Shown: piece after piece, positions 1-8,397 of the stretch
How the letters are laid out: every line of letters begins with the position of its first letter
How positions within the stretch are numbered: the first letter of the stretch is position 1
Source of the DNA: Rickettsiales bacterium UBA2645
Lineage (GTDB): Bacteria > Pseudomonadota > Alphaproteobacteria > Rickettsiales > UBA1997
Direction of reading: 5' to 3'
DNA: 31,079 nucleotides
NCBI GenBank assembly: GCA_002359655.1
Contig: DENL01000017.1
Coordinates: forward strand, 1 to 31,079
Notes under the pieces: generated by a model
Databases searched by the model: none
What the model saw: only the letters and a program-made list of their open reading frames with translations
What the model was told of the DNA's origin: nothing
Position numbers and translations under genes: made by a program

Positions 1-80
1 AGCTTATCCCGAACTGGCGTTTCCAGATCAAATACACCAAACAATTCTGGTTGTTGTGTTATTTCTTGAGAAGTACTTTT
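1..80 (-). other. Edge fragment: open frame downstream of the photolyase
   Basis: These 80 bases lie downstream of the photolyase stop. On the minus strand the same frame stays open to the window edge and reads as plausible protein (it includes QQPELFGVFDLETP). There is no ATG, GTG or TTG directly after the stop; the first in-frame candidate is the TTG of the Leu in PELFG. It may be the 5' end of another operon gene or non-coding sequence. A weaker open frame exists on the plus strand (1-69). No function can be assigned. Confidence 0.25.
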
Positions 81-1394
81 TTAACGATTGAGTGCAGCTT
101 TGAAAGTTTCTAAACATCTCTTGCGCGCTAATTTGTGATCAACAATTGGCTTTGGGTAATTTTCACTTTCAAATTCTGGCAGCCATTTTTTGATGTATTT
201 TAAATCAGCATCGAATTTTTCGGTTTGGCTTTCGGGGTTAAAAATTCTGAAATAAGGAGCAGCGTCGCAGCCAGAACCAGCAGCCCATTGCCAGCCGCCA
301 ACATTGCTTGCCGCATCGTAATCCAAAAGTTTTTCAGCAAAATATTTCTCGCCCCAGCGCCAATCAATCAAAAGATGTTTGGTCAAAAAACTAGCTACAA
401 TCATGCGCACTCGATTATGCATAAAGCCCGTTTGGTTGAGTTCACGCATGCCGGCATCAACAATTGCATAGCCAGTTTTTCCTACGCACCATTTTTGAAA
501 TTCTTGCTCGTCATTGCGCCAGTTAATTTTGTCATATTGCGGTTTGAAGGCTTGATTTGCCGAATGCGGAAAGTGATAAAAAATCATCTGATAAAAATCG
601 CGCCAGATTAATTCGTTCAACCATTTTTCATTTTTAGCGGCGGCAATTGCGGCTAACTTACGAATGCTGATCGTGCCAAAACGCAAGTGCAAACTTAAAC
701 GACTGGTTCCAACTATTGCCGGAAAGTCACGCTGCTCGCTGTATTTTTTGATGATTTGTAAATCAATTTCGCGGCTTGGAAACTCAAATTCAAAATCGAT
801 AAAACCAATATCAGCAAGGCTTAGAGTCGGAAAGGGATCGCAGCGCAAAAAATTTTTAAAATATTTTTCGCAAAAGTAAGACTTAAAATAAAAATCATCT
901 GCAGCAGCTTTAGCTTTCCATTTTTTGCTGTAAGGCGTGAAAACTGTGTAAGGTTTTTTGTCGTCTTTGACGATTTCACTTTTTTCAAAAATGACCTGAT
1001 CTTTAAAACCTTTGAAGTCGATATTTTGGCTTTTTAAAAATTGGTAAATTTCTTTGTCACGCTTGATGGCGTATGGTTCGTAATCGCGATTGGCATAAAG
1101 CGCTTTGACTTGGTATTGCTCAAGAATGTGACGATAAATTTCTTGTGGCTTGCCGTAAAAAACTTGTAATGAAGAGCCGATTTTTTCTAACTCATTTTTC
1201 AGCCTGCTGACTTCTTGATGAATAAATAAAACCCGCGCATCTTTTTTATTTTTGAGTCCGTCTAAAATATCGCGATCAAAAATAAAAATCGGCAAAACTG
1301 GAGCTGAAGCTTTTAAAGCATGGAACAAAGCTGCGTTGTCTTGCAAACGCAAATCACGGCGAAACCAAAAAATTGTGATTGGAGTTTTGCTCAT
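81..1394 (-). CDS. phrB: Deoxyribodipyrimidine photolyase, class I CPD type
   Basis: Flavoprotein of 437 aa that uses blue/near-UV light to split cyclobutane pyrimidine dimers in DNA. The N-terminal Rossmann-like antenna domain opens with WFRRDLRLQDNAAL. The C-terminal FAD domain carries GTSRLSLHLRFGTIS, ELIWRDFY, GFMHNRVRM and DYDAASNVGGWQWAAG followed by PYFRIFNP. The Asn and Met of HNRVRM match the E. coli PhrB residues typical of CPD rather than 6-4 enzymes, and the WQW carries the proximal Trp of the electron-transfer chain. Length is slightly below E. coli PhrB (472 aa). It is the last complete gene of the minus-strand operon, 1 nt after the chalcone-isomerase-like gene. The ATG start has no clear Shine-Dalgarno sequence, which suggests coupling to upstream translation. 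Confidence 0.95.
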   Translation of the reverse strand: MSKTPITIFWFRRDLRLQDNAALFHALKASAPVLPIFIFDRDILDGLKNKKDARVLFIHQEVSRLKNELEKIGSSLQVFYGKPQEIYRHILEQYQVKALYANRDYEPYAIKRDKEIYQFLKSQNIDFKGFKDQVIFEKSEIVKDDKKPYTVFTPYSKKWKAKAAADDFYFKSYFCEKYFKNFLRCDPFPTLSLADIGFIDFEFEFPSREIDLQIIKKYSEQRDFPAIVGTSRLSLHLRFGTISIRKLAAIAAAKNEKWLNELIWRDFYQMIFYHFPHSANQAFKPQYDKINWRNDEQEFQKWCVGKTGYAIVDAGMRELNQTGFMHNRVRMIVASFLTKHLLIDWRWGEKYFAEKLLDYDAASNVGGWQWAAGSGCDAAPYFRIFNPESQTEKFDADLKYIKKWLPEFESENYPKPIVDHKLARKRCLETFKAALNR

Positions 1395-1395
1395 T

Positions 1396-1923
1396 TTATT
1401 TTGTTTTGCCTAGAAGTTTTTTGGTAACTTTTGGATAAGAGCCGCGCTCATCAAGCCAAATATCAACGAAAAGCCGCGCAAGTTTTAGATCAGAAATTTT
1501 GCCGTTTAATTTACCGTTATAAAACATTTCAACACCTTGATTTGGAACAAACAGCGCCACTTTTTCATCGCCCTTTTTTACTGAAGCAAAAAGCTTTTCT
1601 AACTGCTCAAAATAGCTTTTCTTTTCTTGGTCGGTTAGAGTGTGAAGCTTTTCTATTTCTTCAACCGATCTTTTGGCTAAATCACTTTTAGAAAAATTCA
1701 TGTTGTAGATAATTTGAATGGCAAATTTTTTGTCGTAAGAAAAATTTTTCTCTTCTGACCAAAGCGCGATGTGATAAACTTTCAGCGCTAAAACTCTTAA
1801 ATCAGAATCACCAATCAAAAAGGCTGGGTTTAGATTTTTAGAAATATTGGCAGGAATTTCTGCCGCAAAAATTGGCTGTGCAAAAAGGAGTAAAATAAAA
1901 AAATTGTAGATGAGTTTTTTCAT
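1396..1923 (-). CDS. Exported chalcone-isomerase-like protein
   Basis: A 175-aa protein with a clear Sec signal peptide (basic MKK, hydrophobic core, cleavage near FAAEIP at about residue 21). The mature part resembles the chalcone isomerase-like family (Chalcone_3): ALKVYHIALW near the start, then a helical region around KRSVEEIEKL and LFVPNQGVEMFYNG near the end. Bacterial members are periplasmic or envelope proteins of unknown substrate and commonly sit beside Cfa-like and photolyase genes, as here. It is 6 nt downstream of the Cfa-like gene and 1 nt upstream of phrB, so it is clearly in the operon. A role in handling modified fatty acids or lipids is inferred from context only; flavonoid chemistry is not expected. 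Confidence 0.75.
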   Translation of the reverse strand: MKKLIYNFFILLLFAQPIFAAEIPANISKNLNPAFLIGDSDLRVLALKVYHIALWSEEKNFSYDKKFAIQIIYNMNFSKSDLAKRSVEEIEKLHTLTDQEKKSYFEQLEKLFASVKKGDEKVALFVPNQGVEMFYNGKLNGKISDLKLARLFVDIWLDERGSYPKVTKKLLGKTK

Positions 1924-1929
1924 AAAAAT

Positions 1930-3090
1930 TTAAATTTTTTCTAATTCAAACTGTACAACATCAGTTCTTTGAGTTGTAAAACCAGCGGCGCAGTAGGAAA
2001 GATAAAAGCGCCATTTACGCATAAATTCTTCAGAAAAGCCTAAAGATTTTATTTGATCGTGCTTTTCGTCAAAGCGTTGCAGCCAAATCAGAAGAGTCTT
2101 GGCGTAATCAAAACCAAAAGCTGTTTCGCTTTTTAGATTAAAACCATGAAGCTTGGCTAAATCACGAATAATGGTTTTTGAAGGCAAAATTCCTCCCGGA
2201 AAAATATGTTTTTGGATGAAGTCAACGCGGTTGATGTAATCTTTAAAAACCTGTTCGTCGATGGTGATAATTTGCAAAACTGCTTTGCCGTTTTTTTTCA
2301 AGCGGCCGTTTAAAATTTGAAAATATTTATTCCAATATTCTTGCCCAACAGCTTCAAACATTTCGATTGAAACCACATTATCGTAAATATTTTTTTCTTC
2401 GCGATAATCTTGTAGTTTTATTTCAACCAAATTTTGGGCTTTGATTTTTTTTATCCGCTCTTCGGCATAGGCTTTTTGTCTTGGCGAAATTGTCAGGCAG
2501 GTAACTCGATGATTTTTTTGCGCCGCTTCTTGCGCAAATCCGCCCCAACCGCAACCAATTTCAAGCACTGAACCAGTATTTAATTTTTCTAAAATATTGT
2601 GATATTTTCGATGCTGCGCTGTGGCTAAATCAGAATTTTTATCTTCAAACAAAGCGCTGGAATAAGTCATGGTTTCATCAAGCCAGATTTGGTAGAAATC
2701 ATTGCCTAAATCGTAATGCGCTTCGATATTTTTTTTGCTTCCTTTCTTAGTATTTTTATTAAGCAGACTTTTGATGAAGAGCAAAAAAGCTTGTAATCTA
2801 CGGGCGTGAAAAAAATCCTCTAAAGCGTGAGCATTGACAGTAAAAAAAGTCAACAAAGCTGGCAAATTAGGACTGTCCCACAAATTTTGCATGTAACCTT
2901 CGCCAAGCGCAACATCGCCGCCAGTGATTACGGAATCGATAAAATTAAAATCTTTAATTTCCATTTCGGCTTCTACGCCAGAAATATTGCCACGAAATTC
3001 TTTGGTTAAACCGTCTGGCAATTTTATTTTTAAAGCTCCGCTGCTAACACGGCTCAATGCTTGCCAGATAAAATCGTAATTTCTATTCAT
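1930..3090 (-). CDS. Cfa-like SAM-dependent fatty-acyl methyltransferase
   Basis: A 386-aa protein, about the size of E. coli Cfa (382 aa). The AHYDLGNDFY segment, the SAM-binding motif VLEIGCGWGGFA, SIEMFEAVGQEYW and FIQKHIFPGGILPS place it in the cyclopropane-fatty-acyl-phospholipid synthase family, which transfers a methyl from SAM to the double bond of phospholipid acyl chains at the membrane. Two residues linked to bicarbonate use in true Cfa appear changed: the Cys of YSCAYW is Ser145 (YSSALF) and the His of LLHTIG is Gln273 (VLQIITID). This fits a plain methyltransferase of the branched or furan fatty-acid type rather than a cyclopropanase. It overlaps the DUF1365 gene by 8 nt. Family assignment is sure; the exact product is inferred. 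Confidence 0.9.
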   Translation of the reverse strand: MNRNYDFIWQALSRVSSGALKIKLPDGLTKEFRGNISGVEAEMEIKDFNFIDSVITGGDVALGEGYMQNLWDSPNLPALLTFFTVNAHALEDFFHARRLQAFLLFIKSLLNKNTKKGSKKNIEAHYDLGNDFYQIWLDETMTYSSALFEDKNSDLATAQHRKYHNILEKLNTGSVLEIGCGWGGFAQEAAQKNHRVTCLTISPRQKAYAEERIKKIKAQNLVEIKLQDYREEKNIYDNVVSIEMFEAVGQEYWNKYFQILNGRLKKNGKAVLQIITIDEQVFKDYINRVDFIQKHIFPGGILPSKTIIRDLAKLHGFNLKSETAFGFDYAKTLLIWLQRFDEKHDQIKSLGFSEEFMRKWRFYLSYCAAGFTTQRTDVVQFELEKI

Positions 3091-3865
3091 GATTAAAAGT
3101 TATGTTATGGGACTTTTTATTTGGCTTTGGGATATATTTATTTTTTTTCAAAAGCAGCTTCAACGCTTGATAATGAATTAGAAAAGTGACTTTCAAAGTC
3201 ATTAGTGGAATTGAAAAAAAAGCCTTAAGCAAATTGATTTCAGAAAGATTTTCTCTGCGACAAATTAAACTAGTTAGCAAAGATTTTTCTTTATCGTTAG
3301 AAGAGTAATCAATCCAAGCAGCGATATTTCTTTGATCGAAAATAAAGCGAAATTTGTAATTTCCCTGCACCGGAAAAAACGGCGATACGTGAAATTCTTT
3401 CTTAGCTTCAAACCATTGATCTTCATGGATTGGCGAGTGATCGTGATTAAAAATAAGATAGTTGTGACTTTCTTTAAAAGTGTTGCTCACTTCGCAAAGT
3501 ACAGCAATTAAATTTTCTTTTTCGTCAAGACAAAACCAGAAACTTACGGGGTTGAAAACATAACCCAAAACGCGCGGATAAGTTAGTAGAAAAATTCTGC
3601 TTACTTTTTGATTTAGATTTTTTTGTTGTAAAATTTCTCTGATCCAATCTTCAAGTCTTGATTGGTCTTTTCTGCCGTGATCACGATTAAAAAAAGCAAA
3701 AAGATTGAAGCGATTAAGTGATAAAAATTTTCTTTTGATTGCAGAAATTTTAGCGATGTCAAAACACAAATAAAAAACTTGGTAAACAAATTGGTTTACT
3801 GAAGGTTTTAATCTTTTATGCATCACGCGTGCTTGGCAGAGAAAGGCTGATTTTACTGTTGCCAT
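3083..3865 (-). CDS. DUF1365 protein
   Basis: DUF1365 family protein of about 260 aa. Recognisable parts are the N-terminal AFLCQARVMHKRLKP, the KISAIKRKFLSLNRFNLF segment, LLTYPRVLGYVFNPVSFWFC, the EVSNTFKESHNYL stretch and FHVSPFFPVQGNYKF. The family is found almost always between an FAD oxidoreductase and a Cfa-like gene, exactly as here, and its biochemical role is unknown. I place the start at the ATG at 3865 (MATVKSAF). The longer reading from a TTG at 3952 would run far into the upstream FAD gene and adds a Cys/Arg-rich stretch unlike the family. With this start the gene overlaps the upstream gene by 13 nt and the downstream gene by 8 nt, so translation is probably coupled. Confidence 0.88.
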   Translation of the reverse strand: MATVKSAFLCQARVMHKRLKPSVNQFVYQVFYLCFDIAKISAIKRKFLSLNRFNLFAFFNRDHGRKDQSRLEDWIREILQQKNLNQKVSRIFLLTYPRVLGYVFNPVSFWFCLDEKENLIAVLCEVSNTFKESHNYLIFNHDHSPIHEDQWFEAKKEFHVSPFFPVQGNYKFRFIFDQRNIAAWIDYSSNDKEKSLLTSLICRRENLSEINLLKAFFSIPLMTLKVTFLIHYQALKLLLKKNKYIPKPNKKSHNITFNHE

Positions 3866-5124
3866 GGTGCAAAAACATTTAGTTGGTTGATCACGGCAAG
3901 TGCAGAAGAAATTCCGTCTTCGTGAAAGCCATATTTTTGGTAAGCGCCGCAAAAATAAATTCGGTCAGTGCCTTGAATCTTAGAAATTTCTGCCTGCGCT
4001 GCAACAGCCATAGAATCAAAAACTGGATGTTGGTAATTAAATTTGGCAAATATTTTATCTTCAGCGATTTTTTCTGATGGATTTAGGGTCACAAAAAGCG
4101 GATATTTTTCGTCAATATTTTGTAGATTATTCATGTAATAAGTTACCGCGATTTGCTGATCTGAGCTTTTAGTATTTTTAGCATAAACCCAACTGGCCCA
4201 AGCTTTTTTAGATTTTGGCATCAAAGAAGAATCGCGATGCAAAATTGCTAAATTTGGCTGATATTTGAAAGCAGCTAAAATTTTATTTTCTGCGATTGTA
4301 GGATTTTTTAAAAGTGACAAAACCTGATCGCCGTGACAAGCAAATAAAATGTAATCAAAAAATTCTTCACCATTTTTTGATTTAACTAAAACCTTATCAG
4401 CAAGTCTTTCAACTGATGTGACTTCATCATCTAACGAAATTGAATCTGCACCTATTTTGGCGGCGATTTTTTTAACATACTCTTGCGAGCCACCAGTCAC
4501 AGTATACCATTGCGGCTGATTGGCAACTGTAAGTAATCCGTGATTTTTAAAAAAGCGTACAAAACTTTGCGCCGGATAAGAAAGCATTGTTTGCAGCGGA
4601 CAGCTCCAAATAGCACCAGACATTGGCAGTAAATAAAATTCACGAAAATATTTTTTAACACCAAGATCATCTAACAGATTTTTCAAACTGTAATTGGCAG
4701 CAAAAGGTTTTTCTAAAATTGCCTCAGCCTTTTTATTAAAATTTACAATATCATAGAGCATGCGCAAAAATTGTGGATCGAAAGCATTTTTAAACTGGGC
4801 AAAAACTGATTTAAGATTTGTGCCAGCATATTCGATGCGACCTTCATCAATCTTGACTGCAAAGGACATGTTGCTTTTTTCGTAAGCAACTTCCATCAAC
4901 TCGAAAAACGCTTTTAAATTTGGATAGGTTTGGTGATTGAAAACGATGAAACCTGTATCAACAGCGATTTTTTTATCAGCATAATCGACTGTAACAGTGT
5001 TTGAATGTCCGCCGAGATAATTGTTTTTTTCGAAAATTTTAATTTGGTATTTTTCACAAAGAAAATAAGCAGCAGACAGGCCAGATATGCCTGAACCAAT
5101 AATTGCAATCTTGGGGCGATTCAT
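3853..5124 (-). CDS. NAD(P)/FAD-dependent oxidoreductase, amine-oxidase fold
   Basis: About 423 aa from the ATG at 5124 (MNRPKIAIIG). An N-terminal FAD-binding Rossmann fold is plain: IAIIGSGISGLSAAYFL (GxGxxG) with the acidic end of beta-2 in KIFEKN, then LGGHSNTV. The C-terminus has the second flavin-contact region FCGAYQKYGFHEDGISSA. This is the flavin amine-oxidase-like family (COG2907) that accompanies DUF1365 and Cfa-like genes. In the furan fatty-acid locus of Rhodobacter an enzyme of this general kind is implicated in acyl-chain oxidation or desaturation; that role is carried over by context, not shown here. The TTG at 5136 would overlap the SDR gene, whereas the ATG sits 4 nt after the SDR stop, so the ATG is preferred. 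Confidence 0.88.
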   Translation of the reverse strand: MNRPKIAIIGSGISGLSAAYFLCEKYQIKIFEKNNYLGGHSNTVTVDYADKKIAVDTGFIVFNHQTYPNLKAFFELMEVAYEKSNMSFAVKIDEGRIEYAGTNLKSVFAQFKNAFDPQFLRMLYDIVNFNKKAEAILEKPFAANYSLKNLLDDLGVKKYFREFYLLPMSGAIWSCPLQTMLSYPAQSFVRFFKNHGLLTVANQPQWYTVTGGSQEYVKKIAAKIGADSISLDDEVTSVERLADKVLVKSKNGEEFFDYILFACHGDQVLSLLKNPTIAENKILAAFKYQPNLAILHRDSSLMPKSKKAWASWVYAKNTKSSDQQIAVTYYMNNLQNIDEKYPLFVTLNPSEKIAEDKIFAKFNYQHPVFDSMAVAAQAEISKIQGTDRIYFCGAYQKYGFHEDGISSALAVINQLNVFAPWQQ

Positions 5125-5128
5125 TATT

Positions 5129-5881
5129 TCAAGCAATTTTTTTGGTTATAAAAAAGAAAAGAGGATAAGGCAAAATTCTTAGTAGCTTCAAAAAGAAGGT
5201 GAATTTTTTTGGAAAGTGAATTTCAAATTTTTTTGCCGCCAAGCCTTTCGAGATTTCCTCCGCGGCTTTTTCTGGCGTGATAATAAACGGCATTGAAAAA
5301 GTATTTTGATCAGTAAGACGAGTTTTTACAAATCCGGGATTGATCACTGAAATATCAATGTTTTGTCTTTTTAATTCAGGATAAATTCCTTCGCACATAT
5401 TGATCAAAGCAGCTTTGGAAGCACCGTAAGTAAAAGAATTTGGCAAGCCACGATAACCAGCAACACTTGCTACAATTCCGATTTGGCCAGATTTTTGTGC
5501 CACCATTTTTGGAATTATCACGTCAAATAAGTTTAAAACTCCAACCAAATTAACTTCGATTATTTCGCGTGCTTTGACTAAATCAAAACCAATGACAGAG
5601 GCTGGCTGATAAAGGGCAGAACAAAAAATTATTAGATCGATTTTTTGATAATTTTTAGAGATTTCGTCGCAAGCTTTTGCCAAAGAATCGCGATCACAAA
5701 CGTCAACTTTGCTTACTAAAACTGGAGTTGAATTTTGTGAATTAAGCTTGGATTTAATTTGCTCCAGCTTTTCTAAATTGCGCGCCGACAAAATTAAATT
5801 GTAACCTTGAACGTGATAATTTTTAGCAAGCGCCTCGCCTATTCCGTGGCTGGCGCCAATAATCCAGCAGCTTTTGCTCAT
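5129..5881 (-). CDS. Short-chain dehydrogenase/reductase (canonical active site)
   Basis: A 250-aa classical SDR. Visible motifs are the cofactor loop IIGASHGIGEALA (TGxxxGxG type), SARN after beta-2, the catalytic Ser in GIVASVAG, and the YGASK (YxxxK) pair followed by NPGFVKTRLT. The C-terminal 20 residues are hydrophobic and aromatic (FFLKLLRILPYPLFFFITKKIA), suggesting membrane association, which would suit a lipid substrate. The gene directly abuts the DUF3833 gene upstream and is 4 nt from the FAD oxidoreductase downstream. Substrate unknown; a hydroxy- or keto-acyl lipid is a reasonable inference from the operon. Confidence 0.87.
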   Translation of the reverse strand: MSKSCWIIGASHGIGEALAKNYHVQGYNLILSARNLEKLEQIKSKLNSQNSTPVLVSKVDVCDRDSLAKACDEISKNYQKIDLIIFCSALYQPASVIGFDLVKAREIIEVNLVGVLNLFDVIIPKMVAQKSGQIGIVASVAGYRGLPNSFTYGASKAALINMCEGIYPELKRQNIDISVINPGFVKTRLTDQNTFSMPFIITPEKAAEEISKGLAAKKFEIHFPKKFTFFLKLLRILPYPLFFFITKKIA

Positions 5882-6409
5882 TTAGAGTTTCGTAAAAGAA
5901 ATTGTTAGATTGCCAACAACAAAACCAAATTTAGTCATTTTTGTAACGTTAACGGCGTGCTTTTCATCAAGCAGATAAATCCAATCAGTCAAAGTGATGT
6001 CATATTTTTTACCATCAACATCAATGCTTAAAACATAATTCATTTTCACAGCATTGCCATATTGTTGACCTTTGGCAATGCCAACTGTGTCGTGGGCTTT
6101 GGCGGTGAAGTTATTGTCGTCGGTGAAGTTAATTTCCCAAACTCTTCGATCTTTTTTGCCGTCAGAAAAAATAAAATTTTCTTCTAACTTACCGGAATTG
6201 CCTTGCCAACTTCCGACCATTTTGACGCTGAAACTTTTGATCATTTTACCGCTACGATCTTGTAAAATTCCCTGCGCCTCTAGCGGTCCGTTTAGATAAT
6301 TGCGGATATCGATTTTGGGAGAATTTGCGGAGTAAACTTTTGGGTCAATTGCTGAACAACCAAATAAGAAGCCTAGAGACATAAGAATTAAGATTTTGTT
6401 AAATTTCAT
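5882..6409 (-). CDS. DUF3833 lipoprotein
   Basis: A 175-aa protein with a lipoprotein signal ending LGFLFGC (lipobox Cys at residue 18), so it should be anchored in the inner or outer membrane facing the periplasm. The mature domain shows DUF3833 features: DIRNYLNGPLEAQGILQDRSG, VKMVGSWQGN, FSDGKKDRRVWEI and LTDWIYLLDE. The fold is probably lipocalin-like, but the function is unknown. The same domain occurs in the photo-oxidative stress locus of Rhodobacter with SDR, GPH transporter and Cfa-like genes. It overlaps the MFS gene by 11 nt and abuts the SDR gene. Confidence 0.85.
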   Translation of the reverse strand: MKFNKILILMSLGFLFGCSAIDPKVYSANSPKIDIRNYLNGPLEAQGILQDRSGKMIKSFSVKMVGSWQGNSGKLEENFIFSDGKKDRRVWEINFTDDNNFTAKAHDTVGIAKGQQYGNAVKMNYVLSIDVDGKKYDITLTDWIYLLDEKHAVNVTKMTKFGFVVGNLTISFTKL

Positions 6410-7679
6410 ATTTTTTCCATTTTAAAAGTAGAGCGATTACTAAAATTTTCAAAAAACATGGTAATAATGCGTAGAAAAACGAAACCAGATTTAAGTTTTG
6501 TGATTCAATATTGCCCGGCTGATAACCGAAAAATCCTAGAATAATTAAACTGCCAGAAGCAGCAATCATTAAACCCAACTTGGCTGTAAAATTCCACAAC
6601 GAAAAATAAGAAGATGTAAGTTCTTTTTTATCAGAAGTGATTTGTGCTAAAATTGTTGGTGGTGCGATTAAATCGGCTCCTAAAAAAGCGCCAGAGAAAA
6701 AGCAAACTAGATAAAAATAATACCAATTTTGGGCAGTTAAAAAATAAGCTAGAAAGAAAGTCAGAACCGATCCAAGAATTGAAACTATCCAAGTTTTTAC
6801 GATGCCAAAACGATTAAAGAAGATTTTCCACAAAGGAATTACCAAACAAGCTGAAAGAAAATAAATTGACAAAAACCAGCCAGAGTTTTTTTCAGCAGCT
6901 AAAATATCGCGTACATAAAAATTTAAATTAGCGGCGGGAAGACTTACTGCAATTGAGTTGGTAATAAAAATTGTCAGAAAAAGCAGAAATTTTTTATCTT
7001 CTAGAATTTGAAAAAAATTCAGCCTTTGATTTTTTAGGGAAGAAGAATTTTCTAAATCAATTTTTACTCGCGGCAAAAAAATAAAAATTGCAATGGCTAT
7101 CAAAGCAGCAAAAACAAGACTTAAGCACAAATAGCTTTGGCTAACATCAAGGCTGAAAATCTGCACAAAAATTGTTGGCAAGATAAAAGCTAAAATCATG
7201 CCAAACAGGCCAAGAAGTTCTTTTGTGGAGTTGATTGATATTCGTTGCTTATTGTCGCTGGCTAAAATTGCTGCTAAAGATTCAAAATTGATGATGGCAA
7301 AATTAAAGCAGGTGTAAGTAAGGCTAAGAGCAATCACAAACCAAATAATTGCCGCTGATTTTTGCAGAGTTTCTGGCGGATTAAAAACCAGATAAAAACT
7401 CAAAATCAAAAGTGCCGACGCAATACTGATAATTTTTTTGCGACTGATTTTTTTCTTAGCCAACTTATCAGAAAAATAGCCAACCAAAGGATCTTGAAAG
7501 GCATCAAGGCCGCGCACAAAAATAAGTAAAATTCCGATAATGGTTAAGTTGAGATCAAAACTTCTGGCGTAAAAATCGCTGATATTGAGATAAATCGGAA
7601 TGCCAACAAAAGACAAAGGCAATGCTAGAAAGCTGAAATAAAAAATTTGCGCTTTTGCTATTTGGTTTGGCTTGGTCAT
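6399..7679 (-). CDS. MFS transporter, GPH (MelB-like) family
   Basis: A 426-aa polytopic inner-membrane protein with about 12 predicted transmembrane helices. The N-terminal half carries the GPH/MelB signature around LLIFVRGLDAFQDPLVGYFSDK, and GAFLGADLIAPPTILAQI lies in the C-terminal half, as in glycoside-pentoside-hexuronide:cation symporters. Members in photolyase/Cfa clusters are annotated as sugar symporters, but their real substrate is unknown; a lipid or lipid precursor is an alternative suggested by the neighbours. The gene starts 19 nt after the first SDR gene and overlaps the DUF3833 gene by 11 nt. Confidence 0.87.
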   Translation of the reverse strand: MTKPNQIAKAQIFYFSFLALPLSFVGIPIYLNISDFYARSFDLNLTIIGILLIFVRGLDAFQDPLVGYFSDKLAKKKISRKKIISIASALLILSFYLVFNPPETLQKSAAIIWFVIALSLTYTCFNFAIINFESLAAILASDNKQRISINSTKELLGLFGMILAFILPTIFVQIFSLDVSQSYLCLSLVFAALIAIAIFIFLPRVKIDLENSSSLKNQRLNFFQILEDKKFLLFLTIFITNSIAVSLPAANLNFYVRDILAAEKNSGWFLSIYFLSACLVIPLWKIFFNRFGIVKTWIVSILGSVLTFFLAYFLTAQNWYYFYLVCFFSGAFLGADLIAPPTILAQITSDKKELTSSYFSLWNFTAKLGLMIAASGSLIILGFFGYQPGNIESQNLNLVSFFYALLPCFLKILVIALLLKWKKYEI

Positions 7680-7698
7680 TTTTTATCTGTTCTTAGAA

Positions 7699-8397
7699 TT
7701 AAGCTTTAACTTTTGGCCTAACGCTGCCAAGGCCACCGTCAACTCCTAGAACTTGACCAGTGATCCAGCTATTTTGTGGATCGAGAAAAAAGGCAACAGC
7801 GTTTGCAACTTCTGCTGCGCTGCCAATTCTGCCAAGAGCGTGCATTGCTTGCGAGACACTTAAAGATTTTTCGTTTTCAGTAATTATTTTTGTCAAGTTG
7901 GTTGCAGTCAATCCCGGAGCAACTGCGTTGAAGCGTAAATTTTGGCTGGCGTAACTTGCAGCTGCAGACATTGTAAGACCAATAATTCCAGCTTTAGCAG
8001 CGGCAATTGCTTCGTGATTGGCAAGACCAGTCATTGCAGCAGCTGAGGAAATTAAAACAACTGAACCGCCTTTCCTCATGTATTTTCCAGCAGCGCGCAC
8101 TGTTGCAAATGCAGTGTCTAAAGAATTTGCGATGACTGATTTATATTCGTCCTGCGAAGTTAGATGTGCGCTTTTCAGTAGCAGAGAACCGCTACAATTA
8201 ACTACTCCATCAATTTCTCCGACTTGTCTAAAAACCTCTTCAACCGCTAAAAAATCGGTTGCGTCCAAATAAAAATCGGGGGTGATTTTTGCATCAGTTC
8301 TGGCTGTTTGAAATACTTGATGTCCATCATTTTTTAATTTTTCGACCAAAGCTTGACCTATGCTGCTGCTAGCTGCGATAACTAAATAATTTGCCAT
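7699..8397 (-). CDS. SDR-family protein lacking the catalytic Tyr
   Basis: First gene of the minus-strand operon (232 aa). It has the SDR fold: a cofactor loop YLVIAASSSIGQALV, VVNCSGSLLLKSAH, the active-site Ser region VVLISSAAAMTG (Ser118), NAVAPGLTATNLT, and the C-terminal WITGQVLGVDGGLG. The usual YxxxK is replaced by IAAAK (Ile131, Lys135), so the proton-donating Tyr is missing; the nucleotide loop is also unusual (AASSSIGQ rather than TGxxxGIG). It may use another residue (His128 and Glu129 lie just upstream), bind a lipid or nucleotide without catalysis, or act as a partner to the canonical SDR of the same operon. Fold is certain; activity is not. Confidence 0.85.
   Translation of the reverse strand: MANYLVIAASSSIGQALVEKLKNDGHQVFQTARTDAKITPDFYLDATDFLAVEEVFRQVGEIDGVVNCSGSLLLKSAHLTSQDEYKSVIANSLDTAFATVRAAGKYMRKGGSVVLISSAAAMTGLANHEAIAAAKAGIIGLTMSAAASYASQNLRFNAVAPGLTATNLTKIITENEKSLSVSQAMHALGRIGSAAEVANAVAFFLDPQNSWITGQVLGVDGGLGSVRPKVKA

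Noticed and set aside
3866..3952. Extended TTG start of the DUF1365 gene
   Set aside because: The extra 29 residues lie fully within the FAD oxidoreductase gene, lack family similarity, and an ATG at 3865 fits the family start.
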